A DNA stretch of 64,000 nt from Sphingomonas phyllosphaerae 5.2 (GTDB lineage Bacteria; Pseudomonadota; Alphaproteobacteria; Sphingomonadales; Sphingomonadaceae), in the NCBI RefSeq assembly GCF_000419605.1, contig NZ_ATTI01000001.1, positions 781,501 to 845,500 on the forward strand, read 5' to 3'. Positions within the stretch are counted from its first letter, which is position 1; every line of letters starts with the position of its first letter. Shown one piece after another: positions 34,619 to 44,968 of the stretch. Under the pieces are notes generated by a model. The model did not search any database. It had not been told where the DNA came from and was given only the letters and a program-made list of their open reading frames with translations. A program made the position numbers and the translations under genes.

Positions 34619-37600
34619 TGCTCGGCTGGCTTGTTCGTGCCGCGCTGACGCAGCGCGTGCTGGTGCTGGCCTGTGCGGCGCTGCTCGTCGTGCTGGGGCT
34701 TCGCGCCGGCGGCAATGTCCCGCTCGACGTGTTCCCCGAGTTCGCTCCGCCGATGGTGGAGGTGCAGACCGAGGCACCGGGCCTGTCGACTGAAGAGGTG
34801 GAAAGCCTCATCACCGTGCCGATCGAGACGCAGGTCAACGGCGTACCGGGCCTCGCCACACTCCGGTCGAAGTCGGTGCTGGGCCTGTCCTCGGTCCAGA
34901 TCCTGTTCGACCGTGGCACCGATGTGATCCGTGCTCGCCAGCTGGTGCAGGAGCGTGTCGCGCAGGTGCAGGCGCGCCTGCCGACCGCCGCGCGCGCGCC
35001 GGTGATGCTACCCCCATTGTCGTCGACCAGCCGGGCGATGAAGATCGGCATCTCGTCGAAGAAGCTCGATCAGATGCAATTGTCCGAGCTGGCGCGCTGG
35101 ACGATCCGGCCGCGGCTGATGGCGGTGCCGGGCGTCGCCAATGTCGCGATCTGGGGATTGCGCGACCGCCAGTTGCAGATCCTCGTCGATCCCGACCGGC
35201 TGCGCGCGGCGGGTGTGACGCTGGCCGAAGTCCGTGCCGCGGCGGGCGATGCCGTGCTGATCGGCGGGGGCGGTTTCGTCGATACCGCGCAGCAGCGGCT
35301 CGCCGTGCAACAGACCAGCGCGGTGCAGACCGCAGCCGACCTTGCCGCCATGATCGTCAAGCAGAGCGGCGAGGCACCGGTGCGGATCGGCGACGTCGCG
35401 CGCGTGGTGGACGGCTTCGCCGCGCCGATCGGCAATGCGATCATCGACGATGGCCCCGGCCTGATGCTGATCGTCGAGAAGCAGCCGACCGGTAACACGC
35501 TCCAGCTGACCCATGCCGTCGAAGCAGCCATTGCCGAGCTGAAACCGGGCCTGCGCGACGTGAAGATCGACACGACGATCTTCCGTCCGGCGACCTTCAT
35601 CGAACGCTCGATCGACAATCTCACCCGCGCGTTGATGATCGGCTGCCTGCTGGTGGCGATCGTGCTCTTCGCGTTCACCCGCGACTGGCGGCAGGCGGTC
35701 ATCAGCCTCGTCGCGATCCCGTTATCGCTCTTGGGCGCAGGACTGGTGCTGCTGTGGAGCGGGGCGACGATCAATACGATGGTGATCGCCGGCCTCGTCA
35801 TCGCGCTGGGCGAGGTGGTCGACGACGCGATCATAGATGTCGAGAATATCGCGCGCCGGCTGCGGCTCAACCGCGAGGCGGGCAACCCCCGATCGGCATT
35901 CGACGTCGTGCTTTCCGCCTCGCTGGAGGTGCGATCGGCGGTGGTGTTCGCCTCGCTGATCGTCATGCTGGTGTTCCTGCCGATCTTCTTCCTCGGCGGG
36001 GTGGCGGGGACCTTCTTCCAGCCGCTGGCCGTCGCCTATGTGCTGGCGATCGGCGCGTCGCTGCTGGTAGCACTCGTCGTGACACCGGCGCTGTGCCTGT
36101 TCCTGCTGCCGAACGCGCCGCTGACCGACGAGCGCGACACGCGGCTCGTGGCCGAGCTGAAGCGCCGCTATGCCAGGGTGCTGCCGAAGCTGGTGTCGCG
36201 GCCTGCGCTGGCGATTGGGATCGTCGCGGGCGGGCTGATGCTCGCCGGCGTCGGCTATGCATCGTTCAAGGACCAGTTCCTTCCCGATTTCCGTGAAACC
36301 GACTTCCTGATGCACTTCGTCGAGAAGCCGGGGACGTCGATCGAGGCGATGGACCGGATCACGATCCGCGCGTCGAAGGAGCTGCGCAGCATCCCCGGCG
36401 TTCGCAACTTCGGCGCGCATATCGGCCGCGCCGAGGCGGCGGACGAGGTGGTGGGGCCGAACTTCACCGAACTTTGGATCAGCCTCGACGAGAATGCGCC
36501 CTATGACGCCAGCGTCGCGCGCATCAAGGCGGTGATCGACGGCTACCCCGGCCTGTACCGCGACGTGCTGACCTACCTGCGCGAGCGTATCAAGGAGGTG
36601 CTGAGCGGGGCCGGGGCGACCGTCGTCGTCCGCATCTTCGGACCCGATCAGGGCGAGCTGCGGGCCGCGGCCGAACGGGTGCGCGCGAAGGTCGCCGGCA
36701 TCCCCGGCGTCGCCGACCTCAAGGTCGAGCAGCAGGTGCTGGTGCCGCAGATCCAGATCGTGCCGCGTGCCGCAGACCTCGCGACGATGGGCCTGACCGC
36801 CGGCGAGGTGCGGCGTCAGGCGCAGACGCTGGTGGCCGGGCAGAAGCTGGGCGAGATCTACCGCGACCAGAAGGCCTTCGACGTGGCGCTCTGGGGCGAG
36901 CCGAAGGTGCGCGGCGACCTGCACGCGCTGCGTGACCTGATGATCCAGACGCCGGCGGGTGCCCCCGTCCGCCTGCGCGATGTCGCCGATGTCCGCATCG
37001 TTCCCGCCCCCAACGAGGTGAAGCGCGAGAATGGCCAGCGTCGGATCGACGTGACGCTGAACGTGGCCGGTGCCGACCTCGGATCGGTCGCCCGCGGTGT
37101 CGAGGCGGCTGTGCGCCAAGTACCGTTCGCGACCGGGTATCACCCGAAGGTGATGGGTGAATATGCCTCGCTGAAGGAATCGCGCGAGCGGCTGTGGACC
37201 ACGGGGTTGCTGTGCCTGATCGGTATCCTGCTGCTGGTTTGGATGGAGTTCCGCTCGACCCGCATCACTGCGCTGGTCGGCCTCAGCCTGCCGTTCGCGC
37301 TGGTCGGCGGGGTCGTCGGCGTCGCGCTGACCGGGGGCGTGCTGTCGCTCGGCTCGCTGGTCGGCTTCGTGACCGTCATCGGCATCTCCGCGCGCAACGG
37401 CATCATGCTGTTGTCGCACTACGATCATCTGCGCCGACACGAAGGCGAGGCGTTCGGTCCCGCGCTGATCCTGCGTGGTGCGGAGGAACGGCTGATCCCG
37501 ATCCTGATGACCGCCGCGTGCGCAGGCCTCGCGCTCCTGCCACTGATCGTCGCCGGCAATGCGCCGGGCCATGAAATCGAGCATCCGATGGCGATCGTCA

Positions 37601-37719
37601 TCCTGGGTGGTCTGGTGTCGTCGACCGCGCTCAACCTGTTTCTGATGCCTGCGCTTTACGCACGGTTCGGCAAGGAGAAACCGGTGCCGGATGCTGCCAC
37701 GACGGAGGCCACGGCATGA
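34618..37719 (+). CDS. RND efflux pump, heavy-metal (CzcA/CusA-like) group
   Basis: The 1033-residue inner-membrane protein has the RND layout: helix 1 near 12-28, a porter domain, helices 2-6 about 335-500, a second porter domain and helices 8-12 at the end. The TM4 motif [14 protein letters not shown] (about 398-411) has two adjacent Asp residues plus a third, unlike the VDGAVVMVEN of Zn/Co or the VDAAVVMVEN of Cu/Ag pumps. The substrate is therefore not predictable from it. It is the middle gene of the efflux operon, overlapping the adaptor by 1 bp and the outer-membrane factor by 4 bp. Confidence 0.93.
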   Translation: MLGWLVRAALTQRVLVLACAALLVVLGLRAGGNVPLDVFPEFAPPMVEVQTEAPGLSTEEVESLITVPIETQVNGVPGLATLRSKSVLGLSSVQILFDRGTDVIRARQLVQERVAQVQARLPTAARAPVMLPPLSSTSRAMKIGISSKKLDQMQLSELARWTIRPRLMAVPGVANVAIWGLRDRQLQILVDPDRLRAAGVTLAEVRAAAGDAVLIGGGGFVDTAQQRLAVQQTSAVQTAADLAAMIVKQSGEAPVRIGDVARVVDGFAAPIGNAIIDDGPGLMLIVEKQPTGNTLQLTHAVEAAIAELKPGLRDVKIDTTIFRPATFIERSIDNLTRALMIGCLLVAIVLFAFTRDWRQAVISLVAIPLSLLGAGLVLLWSGATINTMVIAGLVIALGEVVDDAIIDVENIARRLRLNREAGNPRSAFDVVLSASLEVRSAVVFASLIVMLVFLPIFFLGGVAGTFFQPLAVAYVLAIGASLLVALVVTPALCLFLLPNAPLTDERDTRLVAELKRRYARVLPKLVSRPALAIGIVAGGLMLAGVGYASFKDQFLPDFRETDFLMHFVEKPGTSIEAMDRITIRASKELRSIPGVRNFGAHIGRAEAADEVVGPNFTELWISLDENAPYDASVARIKAVIDGYPGLYRDVLTYLRERIKEVLSGAGATVVVRIFGPDQGELRAAAERVRAKVAGIPGVADLKVEQQVLVPQIQIVPRAADLATMGLTAGEVRRQAQTLVAGQKLGEIYRDQKAFDVALWGEPKVRGDLHALRDLMIQTPAGAPVRLRDVADVRIVPAPNEVKRENGQRRIDVTLNVAGADLGSVARGVEAAVRQVPFATGYHPKVMGEYASLKESRERLWTTGLLCLIGILLLVWMEFRSTRITALVGLSLPFALVGGVVGVALTGGVLSLGSLVGFVTVIGISARNGIMLLSHYDHLRRHEGEAFGPALILRGAEERLIPILMTAACAGLALLPLIVAGNAPGHEIEHPMAIVILGGLVSSTALNLFLMPALYARFGKEKPVPDAATTEATA

Positions 37720-39092
37720 AGCATTTCGCCCTCCTCGCCGCGTGCGGTCTGTCCGCCTGCATGACCGCGCCGCTGCCCTCGCCGACGGTTGCGCCGGCTA
37801 CCGCGACCGGGCCGTTCGCAACGCTGCCGGTGGCCACAATCGCGCCGGTGCCCGACGACTGGTGGCGACTCTACGACGATCCCGCACTCGATGCGCTGGT
37901 GCGGGCGAGCCTCGCCGCCAACGCCGATCTTCGCGTCGCCTATGCCAATCTCGACGGCGCGCGGGCGGCGCTGCGGCAGGCGCAAGCGGCGCGACTGCCG
38001 CAGACTACGATCGAGAGCGGGCTGACCCTCGATAACACCGCGGCGCAGCCCAGCGCCTCGTCGAACGTGCCGACGACCGATTTTGATCTGGCGCTCACCG
38101 CCAGCTGGGATGCGGACCTGTTCGGACGGCTGCGCTCGTCCGCCCTTGCCGCCCGGGCCGATGCCGAGGTGCAGGCAGCCGCCCTCGACGGCCTGCGTGT
38201 CGCGGTCGTCGCCGATACCGTCCTCGCCTATGTCGATCTGTGCGGCGCGACGCAGGCGCTGGCGGTCGCGAGCGAACAGGTCCGCGTGCAGGATCGATCG
38301 GTCGCGCTGGTCCAGGATCAGCTTGGCGCAGGCGAAGTCTCGCCGCTGGAGGTCTCGCAGGCCGCCAGTCTGGCGGAGACGACCCGCGCGACGCTTGCTC
38401 CGTTCGCTGCGGCGCAGGCCAACGCGCGCTTCCGGCTGGCGACGTTGCAGGGTCGGCCGCCCGCCGAGGCCCGCGCCGCAGTCGTCATCTGTCTCCGTCC
38501 GCCGGCATTGCGCGCCTCTGCCCCGGTCGGTGACGGACAGGTGCTGTTGCTGCGGCGTCCCGACATTCGCGAAGCCGAACGGCGGCTGGCTGCTGCCGCC
38601 GCACGGATCGGTGTCGCACGGGCGGACCTCTATCCGCGCGTCAATCTGGGCGGCGCGATCGGTCTGCTGACGGGTGGCTTTGCGGCGACCGCATCGCCGC
38701 TGTTCAGCTGGGCGTTCCCCAACCAGGCGCCAGCCCGGGCCCGGCTGGCACAGGCGCGGGCAACCGAACGCGCGGCGCTGGCCGGCTGGGACGTGGCGGT
38801 GCTGCGCGCGCTTCGGGAAGTGGAGACCGCGCTGGCGGCCTATGATGCCGAGGCGCGGCGTAACCGGGCGCTTGCCATCGCGGCTACCCAGGCCGACCTC
38901 TATGCCCGTCGTGCCGCAGCGCGTGTCCGGCTGGGGGACGCGGCCTTTTTGATTCAGCTCGACGCGCAGCGGACTGCCGCCTCTGCCAGCATGGCCCGGG
39001 CACAATCCGATCTGGCGGTCGCGCAGGGACAGGTCGCGTTGTTTCGAGCGCTCGGCGGAGGCTGGCGGACCGGTGCGCCTCCGGTAGAATGA
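37716..39092 (+). CDS. Outer-membrane efflux lipoprotein (NodT/TolC family)
   Basis: The 458-residue protein has a lipobox (CGLSAC), then [20 protein letters not shown] and [20 protein letters not shown], typical of NodT-type factors. The second repeat shows [20 protein letters not shown] and [16 protein letters not shown]. It forms the trimeric channel for the RND pump encoded 4 bp upstream. The next gene, a response regulator, starts 4 bp after its stop, so structural and regulatory genes share a transcript. Confidence 0.92.
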   Translation: MKHFALLAACGLSACMTAPLPSPTVAPATATGPFATLPVATIAPVPDDWWRLYDDPALDALVRASLAANADLRVAYANLDGARAALRQAQAARLPQTTIESGLTLDNTAAQPSASSNVPTTDFDLALTASWDADLFGRLRSSALAARADAEVQAAALDGLRVAVVADTVLAYVDLCGATQALAVASEQVRVQDRSVALVQDQLGAGEVSPLEVSQAASLAETTRATLAPFAAAQANARFRLATLQGRPPAEARAAVVICLRPPALRASAPVGDGQVLLLRRPDIREAERRLAAAAARIGVARADLYPRVNLGGAIGLLTGGFAATASPLFSWAFPNQAPARARLAQARATERAALAGWDVAVLRALREVETALAAYDAEARRNRALAIAATQADLYARRAAARVRLGDAAFLIQLDAQRTAASASMARAQSDLAVAQGQVALFRALGGGWRTGAPPVE

Positions 39093-39096
39093 CACC

Positions 39097-39771
39097 ATGC
39101 GTATCCTGATCGTCGAGGACGATGCCGACACCGGCCGGTTCATCGGCAAGGGCTTTACCGAGCTGGGGCATCAGGTCGTTCTCAGCGGTGACGGCCGCGA
39201 CGGCCTGTACCAGGCAACCGAAGGCGGCTTTGGTGCGCTGATCGTCGACCGGATGCTGCCCGGTCTCGATGGTCTGTCGCTGGTCAGGGCGCTGCGCGCG
39301 GCCGGCGACATGACGCCGGTGCTGATGCTGACCGCGATCGGGGGATTGAGCGACCGGGTGGAAGGCATCGAGGGCGGCGCTGACGACTATCTGGTCAAGC
39401 CGTTCGCCTTTTCCGAACTGGCCGCTCGCGTGCAGGCGCTGGGGCGACGGCAGGTCTTGGCAGTCGAACCGGCGACGCTGATCGTCCGCGACATCGCGCT
39501 CGACCTGCATCGCCGCACCGTCACCCGCTCAGGCCGGCGGGTCACGCTCCAGCCGCGCGAATTTACGCTCCTCGCAGAGCTGATGCGCAATCCCGGGCGG
39601 ATCATGACCCGCACCATGCTGCTGGAGCGGGTCTGGGATTTCGATTTCGACCCGAAGACCAACATCGTCGAAACGCATCTGAGCCGGCTGCGCACCAAGC
39701 TGAACGCCGGGTTCGACGATGACGCGATCGAAACGGTGCGGGGTGCCGGTTACATGATCCGGGGCGGATAA
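39097..39771 (+). CDS. OmpR-family response regulator of the efflux operon
   Basis: The 224-residue protein has a receiver (MRILIVEDDADTGRF, phospho-Asp51 in LIVDRMLPGLDG, Lys in DDYLVKPF) and a winged helix (LQPREFTLLAELMRNPGRIM, then VETHLSRLRTKL). It resembles CusR/CzcR-type metal regulators. It lies 4 bp after the outer-membrane factor gene and overlaps the kinase gene by 1 bp. Likely target: the promoter ahead of 33623. Confidence 0.93.
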   Translation: MRILIVEDDADTGRFIGKGFTELGHQVVLSGDGRDGLYQATEGGFGALIVDRMLPGLDGLSLVRALRAAGDMTPVLMLTAIGGLSDRVEGIEGGADDYLVKPFAFSELAARVQALGRRQVLAVEPATLIVRDIALDLHRRTVTRSGRRVTLQPREFTLLAELMRNPGRIMTRTMLLERVWDFDFDPKTNIVETHLSRLRTKLNAGFDDDAIETVRGAGYMIRGG

Positions 39772-41144
39772 TGCCGGTCGGGTTCAAACGCTGGTGGCGC
39801 ACGACCTTCGGCCTCGTCACGATCGTTGCCCTTGGCTTTGCGCTGGCGACGCTGGCGATCGGCGTGGTCGCGTTCGAGACGACGCACGAGGCACTGGAGC
39901 AACAGCTCGACCATCGGATCGCCACGGAAACGCAGGCGCTGATCGACGAGGGCGATGACGGGCCGGCGGGCGTTGCCGACGCGATCCGGCGACGCGAAAC
40001 CGCGCGGGGTGCCGGCAGTCTCGACTATCGTCTGGTTACGCCGGACGGCGCCACCGTCGCCGGGCAATTGGACGCGGAGGTCCCCACGCAGGCCGGCTTC
40101 GTCGAGTTGCTGCCCTACGTCCACACTGGCGAGCGCCGGATCGCGCAGTCGCTGACCACGATCCTGCCGGGCGGGCACCGCCTGCTGGTCGCGGCCGATC
40201 GCGGGGTCATCGACGACATGGATGCGACGCTCCTGCGCTTGTTTGCCGGCGCGTTCGGGGCGATGCTCTTCCTCGGCATCGGCGCGGCGTGGATTGTCGG
40301 CTTGGTGACCCGACACCGCCTCGCGCAAATCGATCGCACCGCGCTGGCGATCATCGACGGCGACCTGTCACAGCGAATGCCTGTGAGCCGCACAGGCGAC
40401 GAGTTCGACCGCGTCAGCGCAACGCTCAACCGGATGCTCGACCGGATCGGTACGCTGATGGATAATTTGCGACAGGTGTCGAGCGACGTGGCGCATGATC
40501 TGCGCACACCGCTGACGCGCCTGCACAACAGGCTGGAGGAGGCACTGACTACCCCAGAGCGCGAACCCCGGCACGCTGCGATCACGGCTGCGGCCGATCA
40601 ATCGCGCGAATTGCTCGACATCTTTGCCGCCCTGCTCCGGATTGCGGAGGTCGAGGGACAGGCAGCCCAGGCCCATTTCCAGCGCCTGGACCTTAGTGCG
40701 CTGGTGGAAAATATCGTTGAGACATACCGCCCCGACATGGAAGCAAGCGACCATCGCCTGACCGCCACGATCGCGCCGGGACTGACGATCGATGGGGATC
40801 GTCGTCTGCTTCAGCAGCTCGTCGCCAATCTGCTCGACAATGTCCTGACCCATACCCCGTCGGGAACGAACGTGAGTGTCGATCTCGCCCGGTCACCCCG
40901 AGGGGCAAGGCTTTGCCTGTCGGACGACGGTCCGGATGCATCGGCCGACGAACCCGATCATCTGTTCAGGCGGTTTTCGCAAGGCGAAGCCAGCAGGTCC
41001 AGGCCCGGGCACGGGTTGGGCCTCGCTTTGGTACGGGCGATTGCTGACGCCCATCGTGGACGGGCCACGATAGATCGAACATCAGGCTTCGCGGTCATGA
41101 TTGATCTGGAAGTCGCCAATCAGGCCGTCGAGACGAACGTCTGA
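39771..41144 (+). CDS. Sensor histidine kinase partner of the efflux regulator
   Basis: The 457-residue kinase has two membrane helices (VTIVALGFALATLAIGVVAF, then FAGAFGAMLFLGIGAAWIVG) flanking a ~110-residue periplasmic sensor. HAMP, the phospho-His at 242 (DVAHDLRTPL) and the ATPase domain (QQLVANLLDNVLTHTP, GHGLGLALVRAIADAHRG) follow. The periplasmic domain has His residues (PYVHTGERR, GGHRLLV) that could bind metal; this is inference. The gene closes the five-gene efflux-plus-control operon. Confidence 0.93.
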   Translation: MPVGFKRWWRTTFGLVTIVALGFALATLAIGVVAFETTHEALEQQLDHRIATETQALIDEGDDGPAGVADAIRRRETARGAGSLDYRLVTPDGATVAGQLDAEVPTQAGFVELLPYVHTGERRIAQSLTTILPGGHRLLVAADRGVIDDMDATLLRLFAGAFGAMLFLGIGAAWIVGLVTRHRLAQIDRTALAIIDGDLSQRMPVSRTGDEFDRVSATLNRMLDRIGTLMDNLRQVSSDVAHDLRTPLTRLHNRLEEALTTPEREPRHAAITAAADQSRELLDIFAALLRIAEVEGQAAQAHFQRLDLSALVENIVETYRPDMEASDHRLTATIAPGLTIDGDRRLLQQLVANLLDNVLTHTPSGTNVSVDLARSPRGARLCLSDDGPDASADEPDHLFRRFSQGEASRSRPGHGLGLALVRAIADAHRGRATIDRTSGFAVMIDLEVANQAVETNV

Positions 41145-41324
41145 AATGCCGCCTTCTACCCCGGAGTAGAAGATGGGGCCATGTCGGATGCGCGCTGATG
41201 GCTTCCCAATACTATTCGCATCACGGCTTTCGGGAAAGCGCTCAAATTCGCGCAATTCGATCCTTTTCGGGAAAGGCAGCTTTCGCCACTCGCCTTCCCG
41301 AAAGCTGCCGGACCGCTAACCACC
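41145..41324 (+). repeat. Degenerate intergenic repeat, left half (split by IS1182)
   Basis: The sequence around 41225-41324 contains TTTCGGGAAA and CCCGAAAGCTGCCGGACCGCT followed by AACCACC. The piece CCCGAAAGC-GCCGGACCGCT-ACCACC recurs at 44301-44328. The element resumes beyond the IS at 42876 (CCACCAATTTCGGCTGCTC). Confidence 0.5.
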
Positions 41325-42875
41325 GAGGCTGTGTGAAAACGCGCTGATGTGCTAGAGTTCTGGCGCTGGTGGAGGTGCTGGAATGAGCCGTTTCATCGAG
41401 GGTAGCGACCGGCGGCAGAAGCTGCTGCTGCCAGACTGCATCGACGATTATGTAGCTGAGCACAGCCCGGTTCGGGTGGTCGATATGTTCGTCGGCGAAC
41501 TGGATCTTTGCGAGCTTGGCTTCGAGGGCGCGGCCGTGACAGGCCGGCCGGGCTATCATCCGGCGACCATGCTCAAGCTCTACGTCTACGGTTACCTGAA
41601 CCAGGTGCAGTCGAGCCGGCGGCTGGAGCGCGAGGCCGGGCGCAACGTCGAGTTGATGTGGCTGACGGGCAAGCTAGCGCCCGACTTCAAGACGATCGCC
41701 GACTTCCGCCGCGACCATGGCACCGCCATCCAGGCGGCATGCCGGCGCTTCGTACTCGTCTGCCGCAACCTCGGTCTTATCGCCGGCGGCACGGTAGCGG
41801 TGGACGGCAGCCGTTTGCGCGCGGTGAACGCGCGCGACAGAAACTTCACGCCAGTGACGATCCGGCGCCGGATGGAGCAGGTGGACGCCAGTATCCAGCG
41901 CTACCTGGGCATGCTCGACACCGCTGACCGGCAGGAGGGCCAGGCAACTGAGCTGCGCACGGCGCGACTGACGACGCGGCTCGACGCCTTGCGCCGGCAG
42001 ATGCGCGACCTGGAAGCCATGGAGCAGGCGGTCGCGGCGGCGCCCGACCGGCAGATCTCGCTGACCGATCCCGATGCGCGCGCGATGGCCTCGGCGGGAG
42101 GCGGTACGGGCCTTGTCGGCTACAACCTTCAGGCGGCGGTCGATGCGGACACCCATATCGTCGTGGCACACGAGGTCATCAACCTCGGCCACGATCGCAC
42201 GTCGCTGGCGAACATGGGACAACAGGCGCGCGAGGCGACAGGTGTCGAGACGCTCACCGTGCTGGCCGACCGCGGCTACTTTTCAGGTGCAGAGGTGCTG
42301 GCCTGCGGAGAGGCCGGCATCGTGGCGATCTGCCCCAAACCGCTCACCTCGGGCGCCAAGGCGGAGGGTCGCTTCGGCAAGCAGGACTTCGTCTACCAGC
42401 CCGACACCGACAGTTATCGCTGCCCGGCCGGCGAGACGATGACCAGACGGTTCTCCAGCCTTGAGCATGGGCTGACGCTCTACGGCTATGCCACTCCCGC
42501 CTGCCGCTCCCGCTGCACGGTGAAGACGAACTGCACCACCAGCGTTGAGCGACGCATCAAGCGATGGGAGCACGAAGAGGTGATCGAGGCGATGCAGGCG
42601 CGGCTCGAGCGCTGGCCCGATGCCATGCGCGTTCGACGAAGAACGGTAGAGCATGTCTTCGGCACGCTGAAAGACTGGATGGGCAGAAGCCACTTCCGGA
42701 CACGAAGGCTCGAGAACGTGGCGACCGAAGCCAGCCTCCATATCCTCGCCTACAACATCAAACGCGCCATCGCCCTGCGCGGTGTGTCGGGCTTGATCGC
42801 CGCGATGCACGGTTGAACGACCGGCCTCGCTTGCGACAATCAGACCGCCGTCCCGAGGACGTTCTCACACAGCCT
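41325..42875 (+). mobile_element. IS1182-family element (~1.55 kb)
   Basis: AGGCTGTGTGAAAACG on the left and the inverse of CGTTCTCACACAGCCT on the right form the terminal inverted repeats. CCACC stands directly outside both ends (41320-41324 and 42876-42880) and may be the target duplication. The transposase is intact, so recent insertion is likely. Confidence 0.85.
41383..42816 (+). CDS. IS1182-family transposase
   Basis: The 477-residue protein has the N-terminal domain VDMFVGELDLCELGFEGAA and GRPGYHPATMLKLYVYGYLN, and a DDE core: VAVDGSRLRA (first Asp), VLADRGYFSGAEVLACGEAG (second Asp) and VEHVFGTLKDWMGRSHF (Glu). The Cys-rich patch between them (ACRSRCTVKTNCTTS) is characteristic of the family. 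Full length and apparently functional. Confidence 0.94.
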   Translation: MSRFIEGSDRRQKLLLPDCIDDYVAEHSPVRVVDMFVGELDLCELGFEGAAVTGRPGYHPATMLKLYVYGYLNQVQSSRRLEREAGRNVELMWLTGKLAPDFKTIADFRRDHGTAIQAACRRFVLVCRNLGLIAGGTVAVDGSRLRAVNARDRNFTPVTIRRRMEQVDASIQRYLGMLDTADRQEGQATELRTARLTTRLDALRRQMRDLEAMEQAVAAAPDRQISLTDPDARAMASAGGGTGLVGYNLQAAVDADTHIVVAHEVINLGHDRTSLANMGQQAREATGVETLTVLADRGYFSGAEVLACGEAGIVAICPKPLTSGAKAEGRFGKQDFVYQPDTDSYRCPAGETMTRRFSSLEHGLTLYGYATPACRSRCTVKTNCTTSVERRIKRWEHEEVIEAMQARLERWPDAMRVRRRTVEHVFGTLKDWMGRSHFRTRRLENVATEASLHILAYNIKRAIALRGVSGLIAAMHG

Positions 42876-43014
42876 CCACCAATTTCGGCTGCTCAATACC
42901 AGCAGAGCGGCGCTTTTCCGGGAAGCGCGAGCCGAGTTGATGGCATGTTGCCGCCCAGGGCCCAGGCCGCTAAATACAGCCCACAAGAAGCTGTGTGAAT
43001 GCAAGGATACAAGC

Positions 43015-43503
43015 GTGAACTCTGAAGATGATCTGAATACCGTTGAGCTCGCCACGGAGCTGACTGTCGCTTGGCTAGGCAACGCTCACAATCGCGTCAA
43101 CGCAGACGATGTACCTGCTTTTTTGCGGCGTATGCACGAGACGATCAACGGTTTGTCAGCGGGGAGTGCTGTTGATGATGAAGCTGGTGAGCCGGGAAAG
43201 GAATACACCCCCGCGGTTTCCGTGCGTAAATCGCTGGCTTCGCCTGAGCACATCATTAGCATGATCGATGGCAAGCCCTATAAGACGCTGCGTCGTCACT
43301 TATCGACCAATGGCCTGACACCAGACGAATACCGGGAGCGGTATGGTCTGAAGAAGGACTATCCGATGGTTGCGCCGGCTTATTCAGCCGCGCGGCAGGA
43401 GATGGCGAAGAAGATCGGTCTTGGCCGCAAGCCTGGGCAGCGCCCCGCCGCTAAACCAGACGCCAAGCTGTCCAAGGCTCGCGACGGGAAGGCCGCTTCA
43501 TAA
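43015..43503 (+). CDS. MucR/Ros-family transcriptional regulator, copy 2
   Basis: The GTG start at 43015 has AAGGA upstream and gives 162 residues. The core matches copy 1 (TVELATELTVAWLGNAHN; VSVRKSLASPEHIISMIDGK; KTLRRHLSTNGLTPDEYRER; YPMVAPAYSA). The finger again lacks both Cys residues, and the second His of the usual pair is replaced (HLSTNG). The Lys/Ala-rich tail (AAKPDAKLSKARDGKAAS) is longer than in copy 1. A histone-like HU gene lies 120 bp downstream on the other strand. Confidence 0.88.
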   Translation: MNSEDDLNTVELATELTVAWLGNAHNRVNADDVPAFLRRMHETINGLSAGSAVDDEAGEPGKEYTPAVSVRKSLASPEHIISMIDGKPYKTLRRHLSTNGLTPDEYRERYGLKKDYPMVAPAYSAARQEMAKKIGLGRKPGQRPAAKPDAKLSKARDGKAAS

Positions 43504-43586
43504 GCTTCCCTCTCCAGTCGGATAATCGCCTTTGCACAGGCTGGCTTGCGTCAGCCCAGAGCGGCGGTGACACCGCGCGGGGATGA

Positions 43587-43615
43587 GGGCACCGGCAGTC
43601 AGGCCGCCGGTGCCC
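43587..43615 (-). terminator. Strong hairpin after the HU gene
   Basis: A perfect 10-bp GC-rich stem (GGGCACCGGC / GCCGGTGCCC) with a 9-nt loop lies 6 bp beyond the HU stop codon, between the convergent HU and MucR genes. No T-run follows, so it may act as a bidirectional or Rho-assisted terminator. Confidence 0.6.
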
Positions 43616-43620
43616 ACGCA

Positions 43621-43890
43621 TCAGAGCTTGTCTTTCAAGCCCTTTGCGGCCGTGAACGACACCTTCTTTGAGGCCGCGATCGTGATCGCCTCTCCGGTCG
43701 CCGGATTGCGGCCCTCCCGCTCCGGGCGATCCTTGACGGCAAACTTGCCAAATCCTGGAATGGCGACCTCTTCACCTCTCGCCGCAGCATCCGCGATCTG
43801 GTCGAACACCGCAACGACTGCCTTCTTGGCGTCGGTCTCACTCGTGCCCGTCGTGGCAGCTACGCTCTTCGCCAACTCACCGATGTTCAT
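43621..43890 (-). CDS. HU-family DNA-binding protein
   Basis: The 89-residue protein is a canonical HU: MNIGELAKSVAATTGTSETD, FDQIADAAARGEEVAIPGFG, and the DNA-binding arm with GRNPATGEAITI and KKVSFTAAKGLKD. It forms dimers that bend and compact DNA. GGGAGTAAG precedes the ATG. This is full-length and normal. A second, more divergent HU/IHF-type gene is at 47457. Confidence 0.95.
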   Translation of the reverse strand: MNIGELAKSVAATTGTSETDAKKAVVAVFDQIADAAARGEEVAIPGFGKFAVKDRPEREGRNPATGEAITIAASKKVSFTAAKGLKDKL

Positions 43891-44549
43891 TCATTCTTAC
43901 TCCCTGGATGAGCCCTTTCCGTAGTCTCTCGCGAGCACCGGGCAACTCCGGAACGACGTTGATATCGCGTCAGGATGTGGTGGGTAGAGAAAGGGCGTTC
44001 ACGGTCGATCAGGGGAGATGGCCCGGCCATCTGGATACGCGACGCCCCTATGTCGCGGTTGACCTTCTGGCGACCAGCTCCCGTGCAAAGGGGCTTGGAT
44101 CGACCGTGGACATCCCTGCACAATCCGGCTCTCTCGTATCTGCCAGGCCCTTCCAGCATCGTCAGGCTTCCTGCGAGAGCGCAAGGAAGGGTAGGCCTTC
44201 GCAGAAGCCGTCCATCCAATTCGTTCGAGGCTGCAAATCAGGGTGGTCCGGGCGATCCCGAAGTTCCGGCATACAGCTGCCTTGCTTGCGCCGGCCGCAC
44301 CGCCCGAAAGCGGCCGGACCGCTCACCACCAACTTCAGACCCCCCGGCAATTCGCATCTGGCGCCATAGCGGACGTTACCGGGCGTACTCGCCCAGCCCG
44401 CGCGCTACCAACTCCTCATTGGACAGGCGAGGGCCGCTCTCGAGGCGGCTGTTGCCCATCGTGCGGCGATCCAGCTTTGGCCCGGGGGGCAGGCAAGTTC
44501 GCCTTGCAGATGAAGCGCCCCGGGTTTCGCGAAGGCATGTTCGTTTGAG
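43891..44549 (+). other. Gene-poor stretch with degenerate repeat
   Basis: About 660 bp with no convincing gene. It includes CCCGAAAGCGGCCGGACCGCT with CACCACC at 44301-44328, matching 41302-41324. Frames crossing it are low-complexity. Confidence 0.5.
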
Positions 44550-44880
44550 TCATGCTGCCATAGAGGACTGCTCCTGTGCGGCATAGTATGCGGCTTCGGC
44601 CTCGGTGGGGGTAACGTAGCCGATGGGACCGAAGAGGCGATGGTTGTTGAACCAGTCGACCCGGCGCAGCGTGGCGATCTCAACCGCGGCGAGGTTCGGC
44701 CAAGCCGCTGGCGCCAGATGACGTCGGCCTTGAACAGCCCGTTGATCGTCTCGGCAAGGGCATTGTCGTAGCTGTCTCCGACGCTGCCGACCGAAGGTAC
44801 CAGTTGTGCCTCGGCGAGGCGCTGGGTGTAGCTCATCGCGAGATATTGCGAGCCCCTATCGCCGAACCAGATCTCAGACC
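44550..44880 (-). pseudogene. IS3-family OrfB, C-terminal remnant (frameshifted)
   Basis: Read on the minus strand, GDRGSQYLAMSYTQRLAEAQ and GSVGDSYDNALAETINGLFK match the IS3 integrase core (catalytic Asp and Glu region). A frameshift near 44705 is needed to reach RRVDWFNNHRLFGPIGYVTP and the end QEQSSMAA. The 5' part of OrfB and all of OrfA are missing. Confidence 0.85.
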
Positions 44881-44968
44881 TTGGATTAGACGCAGGATCA
44901 TCAATCCTTGGATACAGAGCTGCAGCATCATCAGGCATTTGTAATGCCTCCGAAATAGCTGAAGCGCC

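Noticed and set aside
35722..37584. Long minus-strand open frame (about 620 codons) opposite the RND pump
   Set aside because: Composition is His/Arg/Gln-rich and motif-free; the pump on the other strand is certain.
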